Notes: a model not told the origin generated them from the letters alone. Shown: positions 46,621 to 57,276, counted from the first letter of the stretch. The stretch is 64,000 nucleotides of DNA from Bostrychus sinensis (GCA_020698575.1 CM036243.1:11151903-11215902), one strand, 5' to 3'. Made by a program: numbers and translations.

Positions 46621-47114
46621 CTGTCTATACAGGGAAACAAAAAACAAAAAACAAAAAAAGAAGCCATAAATAGAAATGATTTTGTCAAAGTACAAAGGCT
46701 AGTTTTTGGGCATCCCGACTTTGGGTTTGGAGCAAGGCCATAATATATTTTTTGGCTAGTTCTGATATGTCCTATGACTGTACCAAATTTCATTGGCCTG
46801 CAATTAAAAAAAAAAAACTTTGGTCAACTCCCAGGAGCATTTTTATTTGATTTTCCAGAGGTTGCCACTGAGCCATTTTTCAATACTGTTTTTTGCATAT
46901 CTTGTATAAATTAAGATTTTGCCAGGCCTACTTTTTGTTCATATTTTCACAAGCACTGTTTGATGGCTCTGAATTTGAATTTATGTGGAAAATGTATACA
47001 GTTATAATAGGGCTCTTGCACAAGCCGAGGCTGCCTCACACATTTTGCCCTAAAAAGGAAGAGATAATTGCACATTTGCATCAGTCTATAGCTAAAGTTG
47101 GTGCCAGAAGTTTA
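46621..47114. other. Unassigned intergenic DNA
   Basis: AT-rich with an A-rich AAAAAAC run near 46640 and a 12-base A run at about 46807-46818. No feature was recognised. Confidence 0.4.
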
Positions 47115-47565
47115 AAGGGGCTCTATTAGCCTATAAATGTACATTTCTGTGTTTTCTACCATGTCATTATGTTGTTTCCTCAGAATAAACATACCTGGAG
47201 TTATGTTTTGCCTCATTTGTGCATGTTTACCTAACCCTCTATTCTTTGACAAGGCAGTTCTGAAAACACTTGGTTCTATGAACCTCCTCACAAACCCCCG
47301 CCCACTTCCGGAAGCACTGACCAATCAACAAGCCCTCTACATCCAGTCTGCTCTCATTTCTTTATCCAAAATCAGTACAGCTCTGTTTCCACTGATTCCT
47401 CACAGGTGGTTTTCATTCTGTTGTAAAATGGCATCATGCATAAAGTTTCAGTAAGTTTTTTTTCTTTGATTATAAGGTAAAAAGACTCTGCCCTCACTCA
47501 GTAAAGTACTTATTAAAAAGTTATCTTTTGAACATACAACTAAAAGAGAAAAACCTCACCTTTCA
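47115..47565 (+). mobile_element. Family A element
   Basis: The left end is AAAGGGGCTCTATTAGCC. Inside are CATACCTGGAGTTATGTTTT, CCCGCCCACTTCCGGAAGCA, CTGACCAATCAACAAGCCC and CAGCTCTGTTTCCACTGATT. The right end decays near ACCTCACCTTTCATTTGG. The 105-codon frame here (47137-47454) is repeat sequence, not a gene. Confidence 0.7.
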
Positions 47566-47639
47566 TTTGGTGTTATTTGTAGTGTATAGCTACATTTGTT
47601 GCTGTGCAATATCCAATTTTATATGTATCCCTTATATTT

Positions 47640-48035
47640 AGAACCTACTGGATCACCAGAACCAGAATTTAAACATGATCCGGGTCAAATTATGTCAGAT
47701 TATAACATCTAACATGATGTCATTTTGTAATTATTTGCCAATGATTCTGGGCATTATTTGTAGAGTTAGAAGCTGTAATGGCAAAATTAGCCCCATCTAG
47801 TAAAATAGTAAAAAAATAAGATTAAAATTCCTATATAAAAATTCCTAATAAAAATTCCTGGATCCAGATGGTGATCGGGATCAGCCCCAGAATCTAATTA
47901 CTTGTTTCTTATTCCATTTCTGACATTTTCTGAAAATGTTATTAAAGTCCGTCCATAACTTTTTGAGTTGCTAACAAACAGACAAACAGACAAACCAACG
48001 CCACTGAAAACGTCAAGGCGGAGGTTATAAAAGCA
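47640..48035 (+). repeat. Dispersed repeat, family C (long copy)
   Basis: The 3' part reads GTCCGTCCATAACTTTTTGA then GTTGCTAACAAACAGACAAA and AACCAACGCC...GGCGGAGGTTA, matched at 6046-6185. Upstream, TGATCGGGATCAGCCCCAGA and TTTCTGACATTTTCTGAAAA belong to the same family as known from other fish sequence, to my recollection. There is a short local repeat of AAAATTCCTA at 47824-47858. Element class is uncertain. Confidence 0.6.
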
Positions 48036-48239
48036 CAATACAGCCCCTTTAATTTGTTCAATGATTTTCCCACAAGAAGCCTTTTTAAAAACTGGTAAAA
48101 AACAAACAAACAAACACAAAAACTTTTCCAATATTATATATATTTTTCACGTACACAACACATGTATAGCAGACGTGCTCCAGAGACAGAAGGAAATGAA
48201 GAGCTTGTGTCAAATGCCACACAAAGCATTAATCGATGT
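48036..48239. other. Unassigned spacer
   Basis: AT-rich with ACAAACAAACAAAC near 48102. No feature was recognised. Confidence 0.35.
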
Positions 48240-48520
48240 CTTGCTGAGTTCACACACTGAGAATGCACAAACCAGGGCACAGCGAGCGGCCTCTAATGAC
48301 CTGGACCGGCACACACCCAGCACTGCCAACAGAATATATGTCAGACTCCGCCCACACAGTGTCTCCATAGTGCCGGATCAGCTGACCGGCTAACCTTTCC
48401 CCACATGAACATACACAGACACGGTGGACTGGTAAATGCTTTATGAAGTGCCAGTTGTAGATCTGTGCCACTGCCGCTCCCCAAAGCCCCTTCAGCAGGA
48501 AGCATGTGTAGGTTGTGATC
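48240..48520. other. Candidate conserved non-coding element (weak)
   Basis: GC-richer unique sequence. Open frames of 75-110 codons on three frames overlap fully, so none is selected. GGATCAGCTGACCGGC (48375-48390) includes an E-box CAGCTG. Confidence 0.25.
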
Positions 48521-49314
48521 TTTTGTAAACCATATGTGTTTAAAACATTCAGCACATGCAGTATTCATGGTCTAAACAGTGAACCGGCAGTGTGGCAGTC
48601 TCACTCTGGTTCGGAAAGAGATGCTGTATTTTCACTTGAACTTGAGTTAATATGTAAGCGTAACTTTTACAAACAGCAAACATAATACACTTCATATATA
48701 TTCTACAATTTTCCTCCATTTTGCATAAAAATAAATCTTCTATATTATCCTTATTTGTATTTTATTGTCTAATAACCTTGTTACCTAGTGAGGACAAAGG
48801 TGTCCTTTTTAAATCTTTTTTTTTTTTTTACTTTGCAGTGGTTCTAACTTTTTCTATGAAATTTGGCTCAGTTGTGTCTTTTATCACTAATTTTGATATT
48901 CTAAACACAAATCTAATATTACTTTTTTATTCTCTCTAACTAAATTTGTTACGTTGCTTCTATTAAGTGACAAAAGTGTCCTTGTCAGCAAAACATCATA
49001 AAAAATGTATATACAGTTTTTTCTACTTTTTTTTTTTTTTTTTTTTTTTTTTTGCATATTTTAATCAACTTCTGGCCTGACCATAAATACCAAATATTTT
49101 CAGAATTTTAACTCTTTTTATGCCAGTGTTTGTATTAACATCTCAAAAAAACTGAAAAAAGCATATTATATGACCTTTAAAATAAAGTATAGCAGTATAA
49201 TTTTTCAGTCCTCTCATACAAACACTTAACATCTCTTCTAAAATATTGCTACCTGTTTAAAGGCAGAAGAATATTCATGATGAAGTGTTTGTAATATACT
49301 TAGATGCCTTGACT
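48521..49314. other. AT-rich intergenic DNA
   Basis: Strongly AT-rich. A T tract lies at 48819-48830 and a 27-base T run at 49027-49053. AAAAAAGCATATTATATGACC followed by TTTAAAA near 49156-49184 is the complement of the repeat end at 44162, so an element end lies here. Confidence 0.4.
49027..49053. repeat. Poly-T tract
   Basis: 27 uninterrupted T. Confidence 0.9.
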
Positions 49315-49486
49315 GAGGCTAATCAGCTCTGGGGTAACTCATGACCATATCACAATCAATTTTAGCCTAAAAAAGTTAAATGTGAGAAACTGGCGAAATA
49401 CCTTTGTAGCTTTGCCTTTTTACAAATTTCAGACCCTTGTTTTGATTGGGCTATGGTCATGAGTTACCCCAGAGCTGATTAGCCTC
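49315..49486. repeat. Long near-perfect inverted repeat
   Basis: The 45 bases at 49315-49359 pair with 49442-49486 in reverse complement with only two mismatches, both near the inner ends. The spacer is 82 bases. The arm core is GCTCTGGGGTAACTCATGAC. The arms stop abruptly and are not AT-rich. It may be a short palindromic element, or a regulatory word copied in reverse. A transcript would form a 45-bp stem. Confidence 0.9.
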
Positions 49487-50496
49487 TGCCTCTTAATATA
49501 CAGATTTTTTTGTAAAGTCTATGTAAAAAATGAATGTTAAATTTACCTCCGCTGAGCTTCATTGGGCACTACTTGGCCTTTGCCACATGTCACCCCCACA
49601 CTCACCCATGTACACTGGCTTCCCACTTCTCTTTTTCCACTCTCTCCGCTGCAGTTTACGCCTCCTCCTTCACACCAACCTCCCTTTTCTCACAACTGAT
49701 TGGTCAAAAACCCATCTTGTTTTCCTGTCTTGTACCTCAATAGAAAGAGAACTAACTCTAACCTTGATGTTACCTTAATAACCTTCTAAATAGAGCTCTA
49801 TTTGTTGTGTGGTCTACAGAGAAGGCCATCAACCCCATGCAGACCCTTCTATAACTAGTTAACCAAACTAGATTATTCTTGTTTACCTTAACCAAAACAC
49901 TACAAACCTAAATTCAAAGCTTGTTTGGGTTTACGCTACTGCTAACGTCTCCCACTTGTCATAAACACACACGTACATCTGTATGATTCATTATCCTTGT
50001 TGTAGTGCAGTCTAGTCAAGTCAAGGTAAGGCCTCACAAAGCTCCATGTTTTTCTAAATCTATCCAGTATTTTATCAAATGGACTGATAAATTACAATTT
50101 TCAGAGTGGAGTAATAAGTGTCCCTCAGCGTTGGACATGAAACAATCGCACAGACATGGAGGGCTTTGATCAGACGCTCCATAAACAATGCAGCTGTGTG
50201 TAGATCAAACCATGTCAAATCATCAACGGGACAAAAATAAGCTGTTGTTCTCCGAAGGGCCCCACTCACAACAGCACCATCAATTACTCTCCACACTTTG
50301 GGCCTGTTTTCTTTCTCTGTAACACTCGGCTTTGTCTGAACCCACCAAACCTGTTGTTTACATTAAAATGGCACAGACCTGAATATAAATTTTGATGAAA
50401 GAAAAAAAGCATTACAGACATTAATCTAGGCTTATTTTTAAGCTCCTGTTGGAATAAGGCCAGGGTTATCTGTGCTAAAAGTAACAAGTATCACTG
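49487..50496. other. Unassigned intergenic DNA
   Basis: 49530-49780 is slightly GC-richer with 69- and 82-codon frames of no recognised type. The remainder is featureless. Confidence 0.35.
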
Positions 50497-50690
50497 TTGG
50501 ATAGGGAGGCCATTGAGATAAGGAAATGCGCACCAAGGACCATGAACCGGGACGAGGGAGCCTACACCTTATCCCACACCGGAGATGCGGTCCTGGAGAA
50601 GGCGTCAGACAGTAGGGGGCGCAAGCTTTCTCTACTGTCTGACAAAAGCCCCCCAGTCCAACGCCCCTGGGTAGACAGACAGCTATAAAA
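50497..50690 (+). pseudogene. C-terminal remnant of a Penelope-like (GIY-YIG) retroelement protein
   Basis: The frame gives REAIEIRK, then MNRDEGAYTLSHTGD, then VLEK. This 'EAI.IRK...NRDEG.Y.LSH..D..L' pattern is, from memory, the tail of fish retroelement proteins that join a reverse transcriptase to a GIY-YIG nuclease. An in-frame stop lies just upstream (about 50482), so only the last 40 or so residues plus a variable tail remain. It is a dead copy. Without a search the element type is provisional. Confidence 0.5.
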
Positions 50691-50722
50691 CAACCAAGAA
50701 TGGCATTACCCAGGTGCTGTAG

Positions 50723-50725
<3 letters not shown>

Positions 50726-50771
<46 letters not shown>
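50726..50771. repeat. (TA)n microsatellite
   Basis: About 23 uninterrupted TA units, shortly after the retroelement remnant. The position fits a simple-repeat tail or insertion target, which is inference. Confidence 0.95.
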
Positions 50772-50774
<3 letters not shown>

Positions 50775-51299
50775 TGTATTGCTAGTTTGTTTGGCTAACT
50801 GCAATGTGCTGCTTTCTTGTGAGACTCGAGACTTCCATAATGTCAGGTTGTGACACTCTTACTTGCAAGTGTTGATTTTGGCTCAGAGACAGCAGAGGGA
50901 GATGCCGGACGCTTTGTTACTCACGCAGCACAATAACTCAACAAACCATCACACAGACTCCAAAACCAATTCTTTAAGGTAAAAAAGATCCTTAGTTCTG
51001 CTTTAACCTGCGTGTGAACTCATTATCTTACTCTATGTAATTAGGACAGTTACAAATCTGCTAATGTTCTCTTTGTTTGACTTGTTTAGACTGCGTCCCT
51101 GATTGTGCGGCCACATAGGTAGACACTCTGCAACTGCACACAAAGTTTGTAGCATTCTTTTTTTTTCTCTCTCTCTCTTCTTGTTAGTGCACGGCTCACG
51201 CTGCGCACAAGAGTATTACCCTCAAACAAGTCTGTCCTCTTTGTTTTGAGCTCTATGGGGACCCCCCCTCGTGCAAAAAAAATAATGTTTTGGAAAAGC
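50772..51299. other. Unassigned intergenic DNA
   Basis: Mixed composition; a short CT run lies near 51165-51178 and a C run near 51263. No feature was recognised. Confidence 0.35.
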
Positions 51300-51790
51300 A
51301 AGCAAAAGCAACGTGCGCGAGAGGCAGCGTGGAATCAATAGTGTCTTCTCTTCTGACTTGATTTAAATGAGGGCTACCAGCTCTGAAGTTCCTTTCTTGC
51401 CATGTTCATCTTGAAAGAATTGTACGCCGGTTGCGCCGACTCCAAAGCCCAGCGCACTTACCATTGGCATATTAATAATTTAATGCAAATAATCATTGAG
51501 TATGCAGTTTGTGTGAGGAATTTGAGCTGAAAGACAAAAGTAGAAAGTGCGGCCTCACAGTGCGTTGAGGAAAATAAAGTGAGATGTTACACAGGCTTCT
51601 TTGGAGCGTCTCCGCGGGCGAACCAAGCAACGAATCCCCCCAAGAGCTGTACTCACTCATCCAGCGCTCTCTGATTTAAAGCTTATCAGGCCGTCTGCTT
51701 TCACACTACAGTAATGAAGTGTGTCAAAGAGTAATTTGACAAGGTTTCTCCAAGTAAACAGGCCAAGAATTAGTTTGGCAAGGCATTCTT
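51300..51790. other. Candidate conserved non-coding element (strong)
   Basis: A unique island. Its AT-rich centre reads GGCATATTAATAATTTAATG followed by the exact POU octamer ATGCAAAT (51483-51490) and AATCATTGAG. The flanks are CpG-containing (GGTTGCGCCGACTCC near 51430, CGTCTCCGCGGGCGAACC near 51608). Open frames are negligible. Octamer next to TAAT cores inside unique DNA is a classic vertebrate neural or endoderm enhancer pattern; function here is inferred. Confidence 0.45.
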
Positions 51791-52486
51791 AAAGGGACTC
51801 TATGCAGTTATTTCTCTACCATTTGATGAAAGCCATTTATTCACAAATTACAAACGTCATCAAGGCTTTGTTACTAATGATTTTAAAAGTACTTGAGTCA
51901 ATTTTCTGTCATCGCATGACATAAAATTTGGGTTTTGAATGCTGACACAGTGAGACAGCCGGAAAAGGAAAATGGGAATCAGAGTGACACATAAATAAAA
52001 ATTGACACATTTCAGTATTGTCTGCAGCCAATCAAAGTTAAATGTCAGATTTGGTGTAAACAAAAACTTAATAACAAAGCCATGATGACCAAGGTCTTGA
52101 TTCCTATTGCAATATGGACTTAAGTGAGTTTTACTAAAATGCTAGACACTTTTGCATGATTTTACTTTAATAGAGAATGTTCAGCTCCTACCTGCAAGCT
52201 TTGGACAATCACAGGTGTAGCACTTGTTCTCAAACACAACTGTAAACAATGCATTTAGATGCTGGTTAGGAAACTTGAATTGTTGACTGGTTCACACAAC
52301 AAAATAATTATGCAGATTTTTGACTCGATTCTTAAGGTCGCCCCGATTATCATAATGGGACTAAAGATAATTTTATCAGATATTCCTGCTGTGTGTGGTG
52401 TGTTAAGAGTGCTCTGGTCTGCTCTGAAGGATGTCGGGACCGCTTGGAGTATCCTCTGCATGTAAACACATGGTAAAATAAAAGTA
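51791..52486. other. Unassigned intergenic DNA
   Basis: Begins with TTAAAGGGACTCTATGCAG (51790-51808), which looks like a repeat end. The remainder is AT-rich with no recognised feature. Confidence 0.35.
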
Positions 52487-52690
52487 GCTCAGTTGGTAGA
52501 GCATGTGGCTCATTATATAGAGCAACTACAGCTCATCTTGATGTTGTGGGTTTATGTCTGGACTCTAATGATTTACTGAATATCTCTCTCTGTTCTGTTG
52601 CCATGTCCTGTTACCTTTGTACTGTTCTGTCTAATAATCCATGAAAAGGCCAAATATCCATCCCATCATAAAAAAAGCTTTTCCAAGGCC
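52487..52690 (+). mobile_element. tRNA-headed SINE, third type, decayed
   Basis: AAAGTAGCTCAGTTGGTAGA then GCATGTGGCTC is a clear tRNA A-box region. TTGTGGGTTTATGTCTGGAC about 55 bases later sits where the B box would be but is decayed. It is not a tRNA gene because no acceptor stem closes. The downstream unrelated body (TAATAATCCATGAAAAGGCC) to about 52690 completes the SINE. Confidence 0.6.
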
Positions 52691-53529
52691 TGGTCGTGGG
52701 GGCAGCAGTCTCAGCAGGGATGGCCAGACTTCCCTCTCTCCAGACACTTCCTCATCTCAGTGGAGGTGGAATTGGCCCATGAATCTTAAAAATTCTGATG
52801 TACTTTAAAAACATCACATGGCTTTATTATAATAATTGAATAATTTTAACTGATGAGAGTGATCGGTCACGTCACAGAAATAGATCTATTAAACCTTGTT
52901 TTGCCACACTTTGCTTACAGCCTTCAGGCCCTTTCCTCTATTCCCATTACACTGTCAATAATTTATGGAAGGAATTCCATGGGATTCGGCACATCCTAAT
53001 ACTGACGACAAAGTTCTTTTATTTACAGTGGGCTTGTAATGATATAAGAAGCCACACTCAGTGGAGTCTGCAAGACAATTTTAGAGATGTTGAATGTGTT
53101 GTTGTTGTCGGCGGAAAGCCAGCAGGGTTTCGGTTTTAGCACAGGTCCCAGAGCTGCTCCATTCTGCTGCTGGGTTTATTGTTATTGTTTTATTACTGGT
53201 CAGTCTTGATTCTTCACCACTGTCCATATGTCAGAAATACACAGATATTGTATTTATGGTATCATAGCTTTATTTCTGTATTGACCCAACTGTATAAAAG
53301 TTGGAATTCTTGATTTTGCATGTCATTTGAAAATGTTGCAATTCTGGACGATTGCTTGACTGTCTAACCTACTCAACACAGTGTCAACCATGACCAACCA
53401 TGCTTTCAATGTCCCTGTCTAAATGTAAGCTTGAGTCAACCTATAATTTTATTTTTCCTGTTAAACCAATCATGGTTTGGCCTCTAAAACCGCACTGACT
53501 GTTTTACAACTTTTAAAAACACTATGTGA
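52691..53529. other. Unassigned intergenic DNA
   Basis: The first 100 bases are GC-richer and unique. After that it is AT-rich with no recognised feature. Confidence 0.35.
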
Positions 53530-53984
53530 CTAAAAGAACTACTTTATTCCAATATTGCCATAAGAAAACAGGTGAAGAGACCACCATAGGGCAGCAGAGT
53601 GCAACTCTGTTATTCTCTTTTGAACAGCAACAGAGAAAAAAAAACACTTTGTAGGTCCTTAATTTTTTTTTTTTAATGCCGTTTTACTGCAAAATAAAAA
53701 ATAGCTGTGAGGTATCAGTGGAATGTTGTACACACTTTTTTTGGACAAATGAATGAGAGCAGACTGGATGTAGAGGGCTTGTTGATTGGTCAGTGCTTCG
53801 TGGAGTGGGCGGAGGTTTGAGGGAGAGGCGGAGGTTTGTGCAATTGATCGCTCTGAGGCCCAGAGAATAGAGGATTACTTAAAAAGACATGCATAAAACA
53901 AAACAAAACCCCCAGGTGTGTTTTTGATGAGGGAACAACATTATGACATGGTAGAAAGTTGATTTTGCATAATATAGGCCCTTT
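53530..53984 (-). mobile_element. Family A element, minus orientation
   Basis: In reverse orientation it carries AGGTGAAGAGACCACCATAG, GGTCAGTGCTTCGTGGAGTG, GGGCGGAGGTTTG and TTTTGCATAATATAGGCCCT at its terminal end. A T run interrupts it near 53665-53676. Confidence 0.7.
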
Positions 53985-54324
53985 CAATCAAATATAAATA
54001 TTTCTAAATCTCTCAACATTTAAAAGTAAAATGAGATCAAACTGATGAGTCAAACTAAAACTTCATAGTAACCTTATGAAGCAATTTTGATCTCCCAAAC
54101 GCTGAATTACCTGAATGTCCTAATGTCCTGTAGCCCTGAACAAGAAGTCTCACACCTCCATTAAGCCCCTAGCTTTATGTTGCACCTTTTCCACCAGTAC
54201 AAATAATTAAAATGTAAATGTAAAGGGCCTCATAAGTCCAAATGATCAAAAGGTACTTCAGCCAAGCACAAAAACACTCATAAAGTGCTTCCATCACCTG
54301 CTATAACACTCAATTAAAATACAA
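53985..54324. other. Unassigned spacer
   Basis: AT-rich with no recognised feature. Confidence 0.4.
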
Positions 54325-54660
54325 TATGCAAAGAATGGCTGTGTGTACGAGAGTGTGGTATGAATCAGCGACTGCCCGTGGACATTGTCATACGGACATA
54401 TTAGCGGCAGCACTGGATTCCTCTGTGTTTTATGTGTATAATTTTCCCCTGATAGTGCTGCTGCTGTGGGTGTGTGAGAGAGAGCGGCACGGAGATGATG
54501 TGGAGGGATGAGGGAGGCTGAGACAGGAGAGCTGCCCCCAGTAATGAGGCCCTTTTATGGGCTTTAATTTGTCCCACTCCCCCGGGACGCTGATGGATGG
54601 CTCTCTTTATGCTCACACTCTTTCTTTCCCCCATCTGTGATACGCAGGATTTATTTATAC
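54325..54660. other. Candidate conserved non-coding element
   Basis: Unique sequence with CATACGGACATATTAGCGGC (near 54390), CCAGTAATGAGGCCC (near 54538) and GGGCTTTAATTTGTCC (near 54559). CCCAGTAATGAG is also found at 18685-18696 inside another island, a shared word worth testing. Overlapping frames are short. Confidence 0.35.
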
Positions 54661-54697
54661 CCTCATATTAGCTCTCTAACAAGTGCTGGCCTGCCAT

Positions 54698-54740
54698 TAC
54701 CACCACCACCACACACACACCACACACACACACACACACG
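54698..54740. repeat. (ACC)n / (CA)n compound microsatellite
   Basis: Four ACC units run into an ACAC tract, a single CACC interruption and about ten more CA units. Confidence 0.9.
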
Positions 54741-55019
54741 TGCACAGATGCATAGATACACTTTATATACTGGGTTATAAAAGACAAGGTGTTTGAATAT
54801 TACAGGGTACATTTTTGAACTTAATGTAATCAAACTCAGCAAAAGTCATCCTAATTTTAATTAGATATATTCATCAATTTCTGTTTTAACAATGTGTGAA
54901 TGGTACAGAATGGTGCAGTACTTTGCTAATATTGGTTTTATTTTGGTTTAATGTTGTATAAAAATGATTAGCATTTTATTAGAAAAGACTGTTTGCATTT
55001 GGGGCGCTCACGTTGGCTG
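54741..55019. other. Unassigned spacer
   Basis: AT-rich with no recognised feature. Confidence 0.4.
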
Positions 55020-55640
55020 GTGGCTCTACAACTTTGAGGTGCTGCTACAAACTTTGTGGCATCTGACACAATATTGTGGCAAATGGCGCACAACCTGCCT
55101 CAACTTCACAGCATCTGCAAAGATATGCCCCAACGTCGTGGTACCTGCTACATAACATGCTGCTATTTGGTCAGCCAACCAAACATACATTTCAAACAGG
55201 CTACAACTTCTGCCGCAAAAATTCACCAAACTTTGTGGCATCTGACACAATGTTGTGGCACGTGCCGCAAAATCACCTGATACACCCCAACACTGTGATA
55301 CCTGCCACACAATGGGCTAAATATGCCAAATCATGGTGCTTCATGTTTGGGGCATCCACAATTTTGAGGAACTTGCCCCACAACAAGCCACAACTTCTGC
55401 CACAAAATATGTTACAAACTTTGTGGCAGCCGATACAATTCTGTGACTTTATGGCGCCTAACCTGCCTCAACTTTGCAGCACCTTCCACAAGATATGCCC
55501 CAACACTATAGTACTTGCAGTACAATATGCCACTATTTGTTCAGCTAACCAAACAAACACCACAAAATGATCATAATGGTGCTTGGTCAGTTTACAGCTA
55601 TCACAAAGTTGCAGCATCATTTAGTGCCACCTACAAGCTG
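55020..55640. repeat. Degenerate GTGGCA/TGCCAC tandem repeat, main array
   Basis: Words ACAAACTTTGTGGCATCTGA, GATATGCCCCAAC, ACCTGCCTCAACTT and TTTGGTCAGCCAACCAAAC recur. A block at about 55047-55190 returns diverged at 55410-55560, about 365 bases later, with a partial copy at about 55225. This is a higher-order tandem array of short units. The 164-codon frame at 55076-55570, the longest in the window, is a by-product of units that lack stops. Confidence 0.8.
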
Positions 55641-55984
55641 CTGCTGTCACAACTTTGTTTCAGTTTTGAAGTGACCACTGTATCAGAGAAATAAAGAGAG
55701 TTGATAACATTATCTTGTCCATTACCTTTGTATAGTCCTTGCTGTCATTCAACTAAGGAAGTGTCTTCAAACCTTAGGTCTCTTCTTATTCTTTCACTTG
55801 ACTTTATTTGTTTCTTTCCTGTGTGAGTGAGTGCAGGTATGAGGGGGGAAAAAAACAGAAAACATTCTGCCCCTGGGCAATTCATTGCGAATTCTGGCGG
55901 ACTCCTGCTCTGCTTTGACTCTAGGGAAATGAAATTTAAAAACTAACTTAAAAGTTTATCACCAGTTGGCAGTTTTGGCAAGTG
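55641..55984. other. Unassigned spacer
   Basis: No feature recognised. Confidence 0.4.
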
Positions 55985-56245
55985 ATAAAAATGACCAGTG
56001 GGAGAGGCTGATGTAGTTAGACAGGCGCGCTGGGATGAAAATAGCAGGCTGCATACGTTTACCTTGCTGTTTTCAAAGGAGCGGGCACCATGCTGGCACG
56101 GCTGCCCAGGCCCATGTTCATCCATTCATCCAGCGCTCAGGGGCCTGTCACCGCACACACTTCAAAGCACGCTGTATCAGTCACCACGGCCATTCTGCAT
56201 CAACAAACACTTATTCACTTTACATGTAGGCTGGTTTAGAAAAGG
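55985..56245. other. Candidate conserved non-coding element
   Basis: GC-richer unique sequence with GACAGGCGCGCTGGGATG (near 56020) and CCAGCGCTCAGGGG (near 56130). Frames of 60-91 codons overlap on both strands. Regulatory island by texture. Confidence 0.3.
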
Positions 56246-56554
56246 GTTGTTACAATTAGCAAGAAATGGTTAAAGAGTGTCTCCAGCATGGTCCATGGGT
56301 TCACAATTCTCACTCACAATTCTATTAAAACCTGGGAAACAAGTGAGCAGGGCCCTGTACTACTAGCAATAGTGACTCTGAATAACTGATATCATGAAAA
56401 AGGTTACCAACTGGTCGAGTTACCTTTGGGGTTGTCAGTAGAGCTGTGAGTGAGTTCATGTGAAACAGGTTGGAGACAGTAATTTGAATTCCATTGAGCA
56501 TCTTCGGCTACACAGTCTCTTGAGTAGAGAGACTTTATAGCACACAGAACAAGA
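56246..56554. other. Unassigned spacer
   Basis: No feature recognised. Confidence 0.4.
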
Positions 56555-56662
56555 GGTAAGTACGAGGGGTTGCTGCTCCTGCCTCACACCAAGAAGGTCA
56601 TTGGTTCAGTTCCTGGGTCAGCAGACATACTGACTTTCTGTGTGGAGTCTTGGTGCTTTCAA
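56555..56662 (+). repeat. SINE head fragment (GTTAGCACT family)
   Basis: GGGGTTGCTGCTCCTGCCTC then CAAGAAGGTCATTGGTTCAG with TTCCTGGGT (B-box-like) and TTTCTGTGTGGAGTCTTGG match the head and upper body of the family. It stops after about 110 bases. Confidence 0.55.
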
Positions 56663-57276
56663 GTGGTGTAAGATTTGTTGTATATACAACTTTCCAACAT
56701 GAAAGAGCACATGAACATGCCACCACGACATTTGATCAAGTTGGATACATCGGAATTATAGAAGCAACACGAACTGCCCGAGTTCTGATGTAGTGACTTG
56801 TCATTGGTGGAAATTAACACTGTGTTGTGAATGGTTGAATGTTTAAGATCATTTTTTTGGGAGAGAAGCAAAACATAGAATCATATTTTTTGAAGTTTGA
56901 TAATGTTATGGAAATGTTTGTTTTGTGCTACACCAGACTTCATATTTAGATAACTACAAGCTTCAACAGTATCATTACAGTACTGAGCAGAAGCCACAAA
57001 CAGATAATGCAACTGAACTCTATTGTGACATTTCCAGGTTCCCACCCTTCAACCCATGAATGCACACAAGTAGTGTAAACAAAGTCTGCCCTCTGAGATA
57101 AAATACCATTCGAATTGTCCGACTTGCACTTGAAAGCAGCGGCTGTCCTCATGGTTAGTCTAAACTGCCTGTTAGAGAAGTGCCTCACAAGTCACATGTC
57201 AGTTGTGTGAGATGCATTTGTAGATATGCATAGATTACTTTACATGCATTTTTGAAAAGACATATAACATATTCTT
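56663..57276. other. Unassigned intergenic DNA
   Basis: AT-rich with no recognised feature. Confidence 0.4.

Noticed and set aside
49315..49486. microRNA precursor
   Set aside because: A 45-bp, almost perfect stem with an 82-base loop does not have typical animal pre-miRNA geometry.
52487..52560. tRNA gene
   Set aside because: The A box is good, but the B box is decayed and no acceptor stem closes; it is the head of a SINE.
55076..55570. 164-codon open frame, the longest in the window
   Set aside because: It lies wholly in a degenerate tandem repeat; the length follows from units without stops, and other frames there are open too.
55020..55640. CRISPR array
   Set aside because: Repeats are irregular with no constant repeat/spacer geometry, and the DNA is vertebrate-like.
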